In this document: positions 62,697-64,000 of the stretch, piece after piece
Layout of the letters: each line of letters begins with the position of its first letter
Position numbering within the stretch: the first letter of the stretch is position 1
The notes under the pieces: generated by a model
What the model was told of the DNA's origin: nothing
The model's database searches: none
What the model saw: only the letters and a program-made list of their open reading frames with translations
Translations under genes and position numbers: made by a program
Assembly (NCBI RefSeq): GCF_008831285.2
Contig: NC_045144.1
Span: 17,065,716-17,129,715 of the forward strand
Reading direction: 5' to 3'
Length of the DNA stretch: 64,000 nt
From: Nymphaea colorata
Lineage: Eukaryota > Streptophyta > Magnoliopsida > Nymphaeales > Nymphaeaceae

Positions 62697-63406
62697 AGTC
62701 ATCTGGACTCTTATGGGTTGATGTGGTCTATGATCAAGGCAGCCAAGTGGAGGACTGCCCTTTATGATTTTTTTTGTGGCAGTTTACGTTGACTACATTT
62801 ATCTGATGTCGTTATCCATGATGTGTGAAAATTAATGTGTGGTACAGCTGCGTTAGGTACATAAATAGACAAGTTGTTGGTTGGTTAAGGCTGGTTTTGC
62901 TTGTTTCCTGCTGAGATCGTGAGGAGGAGCTCGAGACAGCCCTGTTCTGAAACAGCCTGTGACAGGCGACAGTCCAGCTCCTTGCCTGGACAACGAGTGG
63001 ACCTTAGGGTGGGCATTTGTCCCCCATCTTTTGGGCGTCTGTAGATAATCATCCCAGCAAGCTTCAGTCCAAAATTCAGCTTGATCCGAGCTCTGGATGA
63101 ATTTTGGCGGATTTTAGAAGTTTCAGCCCTGTTCTGCCTTGAAGCTGCCTGCGACCAGTCCCAGTCCAGCGCCTTCCTGCATCAACGACTGGACCTTAGG
63201 GTGGTCTGTTAGCAGTTTTTTTTTTCAGATTGCTGTTTTTTGTTGGCTGTGGGTTGCTGTCAACAGTTGGACAGCGGTTTGTTTGCTCTTGTGCATCTAA
63301 CGTGGCTGTGTGGGAAGTTTGGTCTTGCTGATCAGTCTCTTTTTCAATATATATATATATAATTTCTCTTGCCTGTGGTGGTTGATCCCTTGTGGATAGA
63401 TTTGCA

Positions 63407-64000
63407 ATGACTGAAAATCTCAGGACTGATTTTTCTTATGAGGTTAAACGTGGAGGAAACTCATTCTCTTATGGTTCTACGGTAAAGTTAGATGGACCTA
63501 ACTATGAGATTTGGTCTCGTGTGTTTATGATGTCAGTGATTGGACATGAGAAGGAGCATGTTATAGAAGAAAATGAGCCTGTCGAAAAGAGTGGAAAATA
63601 TACTTCATGAAAGGGAGATAATAATATTGTCATGTCATGGATCATGAATAGTGTGCAACCACAAATCGCATCAACTATTGCATACTATACCTCGGCCAAA
63701 CAAATGTGGGATTTCTTGAAGCAAACTTACTCAAATGACAAGAATGTTAGCAAGATATTGCAGGTGGAGGAAGAATTACTTAATTTACAACAGGGTGATC
63801 AAAGTCTTGCTCAGTACTTCGCCTCCCTCAAGTCCATCTATGAACGACTTAAAGCATTACGTCCCCCATGTCCAACATGTCATAAAACTCATGGTGAACA
63901 GTCTATGGTTCCGAAGTTTTTACAGGGTCTCTCCCTTGAATATGTTGTAGCAAAGGCTCAGATGTTGACTGGAGCAGAAATCCCTAACCTAGCTGATGCC
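63407..64000 (+). pseudogene. gag of Copia element B, partial, one internal stop
   Basis: The ATG at 63407 (MTENLRTDFSYEV) aligns with the gag start of element C; the frame is also open to an upstream GTG. It retains the NYEIWSRVF segment that C has lost, continues through [18 protein letters not shown], and runs off the window in the gag domain. A TGA at 63608-63610 replaces the Trp codon present in C (SSWKGDN). No frameshift is seen to the window edge. Confidence 0.88.

Larger units (their letters stand above)
62228..64000 (+). mobile_element. Copia LTR retrotransposon B, 5' part, runs off the right edge
   Basis: The 5' LTR is 62228-62458 (TGTTGAAATAAG to GACTGCAACA), followed by primer-binding site TGGTATCATAGC at 62459-62470 and a 930-bp leader. 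The LTR and leader align with those of element C in order and in many words, so the two are sister families. The leader contains a conserved hairpin (62657-62696) and a duplicated segment at 62940-63210 that C lacks. Gag starts at 63407. Confidence 0.9.

Overview
The window is nuclear DNA from a flowering plant. It has GT-AG introns up to 11.7 kb, plant-type genes (organellar-type RAD52, UDP-glucose dehydrogenase, U2A', a small universal stress protein, an importin-13-like karyopherin), Met-tRNA-primed Copia retrotransposons, and many hAT-type elements with 8-bp target duplications. I cannot name the species. Intergenic and intronic DNA is AT-rich, while the UGD coding region is GC-rich and intronless.

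Layout. 1-7523: the last two exons of a RAD52-like gene (+), with a non-autonomous hAT element in the intron and another hAT-type element upstream. 9180-9545: tandem tRNA-like units. 10216-11664: intact UDP-glucose 6-dehydrogenase (-) with a TATA box. 12.1-17.7 kb: no gene I can support. 17758-28426: the complete seven-exon U2 snRNP A' gene (-); its 6.6-kb fourth intron holds a 3.4-kb decayed hAT transposon, a small GGTACG-type element and a 43-bp triplication. 28.8-33.7 kb: intergenic DNA with a very old Copia relic. 33721-34538: four-exon universal stress protein (-). 35-38 kb: another hAT-type element and a perfect palindromic microsatellite. 38505-57106: twelve C-terminal exons of an importin-13/transportin-3-like gene (-). 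Its 11.7-kb intron holds a Copia element (D, +) whose 5' LTR was hit by a younger Copia element (C, -). 57518-61800: 5'-truncated Copia element A (-). 62228-64000: start of Copia element B (+), a relative of C, inserted into a hAT-type fragment and running off the right edge.

The host genes are ordinary housekeeping genes for organelle DNA recombination, wall-precursor synthesis, splicing, stress response and nuclear import. The notable biology is in the mobile DNA. Five complete hAT-like insertions plus one fragment share similar outer ends and 8-bp target duplications but carry different subterminal motifs. Related Copia elements B and C share a 15-bp-stem, 10-nt-loop hairpin in the untranslated leader, with a wobble change that keeps pairing. 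Element C has nearly identical LTRs but a heavily broken coding region, which suggests it was mobilised by another copy's proteins. I found no operon-like, defence or CRISPR system.
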